Assembly: GCA_045651205.1 (NCBI GenBank)
Contig: JAZRSA010000035.1
Span: 1 to 12,881 of the forward strand
Direction: 5' to 3'
Length of the DNA: 12,881 bases
Source: UMGS1649 sp045651205
Lineage (GTDB): Bacteria > Bacillota > Clostridia > TANB77 > CAG-465
Translations under genes and position numbers: made by a program
Shown here: piece by piece, positions 12,826 to 12,881 of the stretch
How the letters are laid out: each line of letters starts with the position of its first letter
Position numbering within the stretch: the stretch's first letter is position 1
The notes under the pieces: model-generated
The model's input: the letters and a program-made list of their open reading frames with translations, nothing else
What the model was told of the DNA's origin: nothing
The model's database searches: none

Positions 12826-12881
12826 TAATTTGTAAAAATATATTAGAAGAATAGTAAAAAGAGTTTAAGTAATAAGCTTAA

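Noticed and set aside
12826..12881. TTAAG/CTTAA short inverted repeat at the right edge
   Set aside because: Only five pairs, AT-rich, and cut off by the window end; no terminator or promoter can be supported.

Overview
The window is low-GC, AT-rich DNA with Shine-Dalgarno sites of the AGGAGG type, TTGACA/TATAAT-like promoters, a CCA-encoding tRNA and a spoIIE gene. This points to a spore-forming Clostridia-type Firmicute; the species cannot be named from the sequence. Genes are densely packed in short operons on both strands. Most is chromosomal housekeeping and sporulation, with a small accessory element at the left edge.

Layout. (1) 1-530, minus strand: a type II toxin-antitoxin pair. A small antitoxin-like gene overlaps a ParE/RelE-type toxin frame that runs off the left edge, with a palindrome in the presumed promoter. 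(2) 570-2500, plus strand: an unusually short aspartokinase with apparently one ACT domain, then a stand-alone SpoT-like HD hydrolase with its own promoter and a bidirectional terminator. (3) 2510-3205: a membrane-anchored TlpA-like thioredoxin on the minus strand, divergent from (4) 3224-3867, Mini-ribonuclease III plus a small unknown gene. (5) 3877-4528: a Met/Cys/Tyr-rich, spore-coat-like protein whose upstream region can either fold over its ribosome binding site or act as a mother-cell sigma promoter. (6) 4559-8420: spoIIE, followed closely by an alanine/glycine:cation symporter (AGCS) whose start codon lies in a hairpin. (7) 8438-8592: a complete tRNA-Gly(TCC) unit with consensus promoter and terminator. 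(8) 8630-9518: a TVP38/DedA-type membrane protein and a shared convergent terminator. (9) 9525-10478, minus strand: a DHH/DHHA1 phosphoesterase of the NrnA type. (10) 10566-12825: an operon of an OGG1-type 8-oxoguanine glycosylase, an unknown membrane-anchored protein and a second membrane-anchored thioredoxin-like protein.

Themes. Sporulation is represented by SpoIIE and probably the coat-like protein. RNA and nucleotide turnover are represented by Mini-III, the NrnA-type protein and the alarmone-type HD hydrolase. Redox and oxidative-damage functions are represented by two exported thioredoxin-like proteins and OGG. Several starts were moved from the longest open frame because a promoter or ribosome binding site lies inside it (Mini-III, OGG, TVP38-type, AGCS, antitoxin). 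Most promoters are TTGNNN-N17-TATAAT-like and agree with the chosen starts. The least ordinary items are the toxin-antitoxin pair, the single-ACT aspartokinase, and the two hairpins that cover translation starts.
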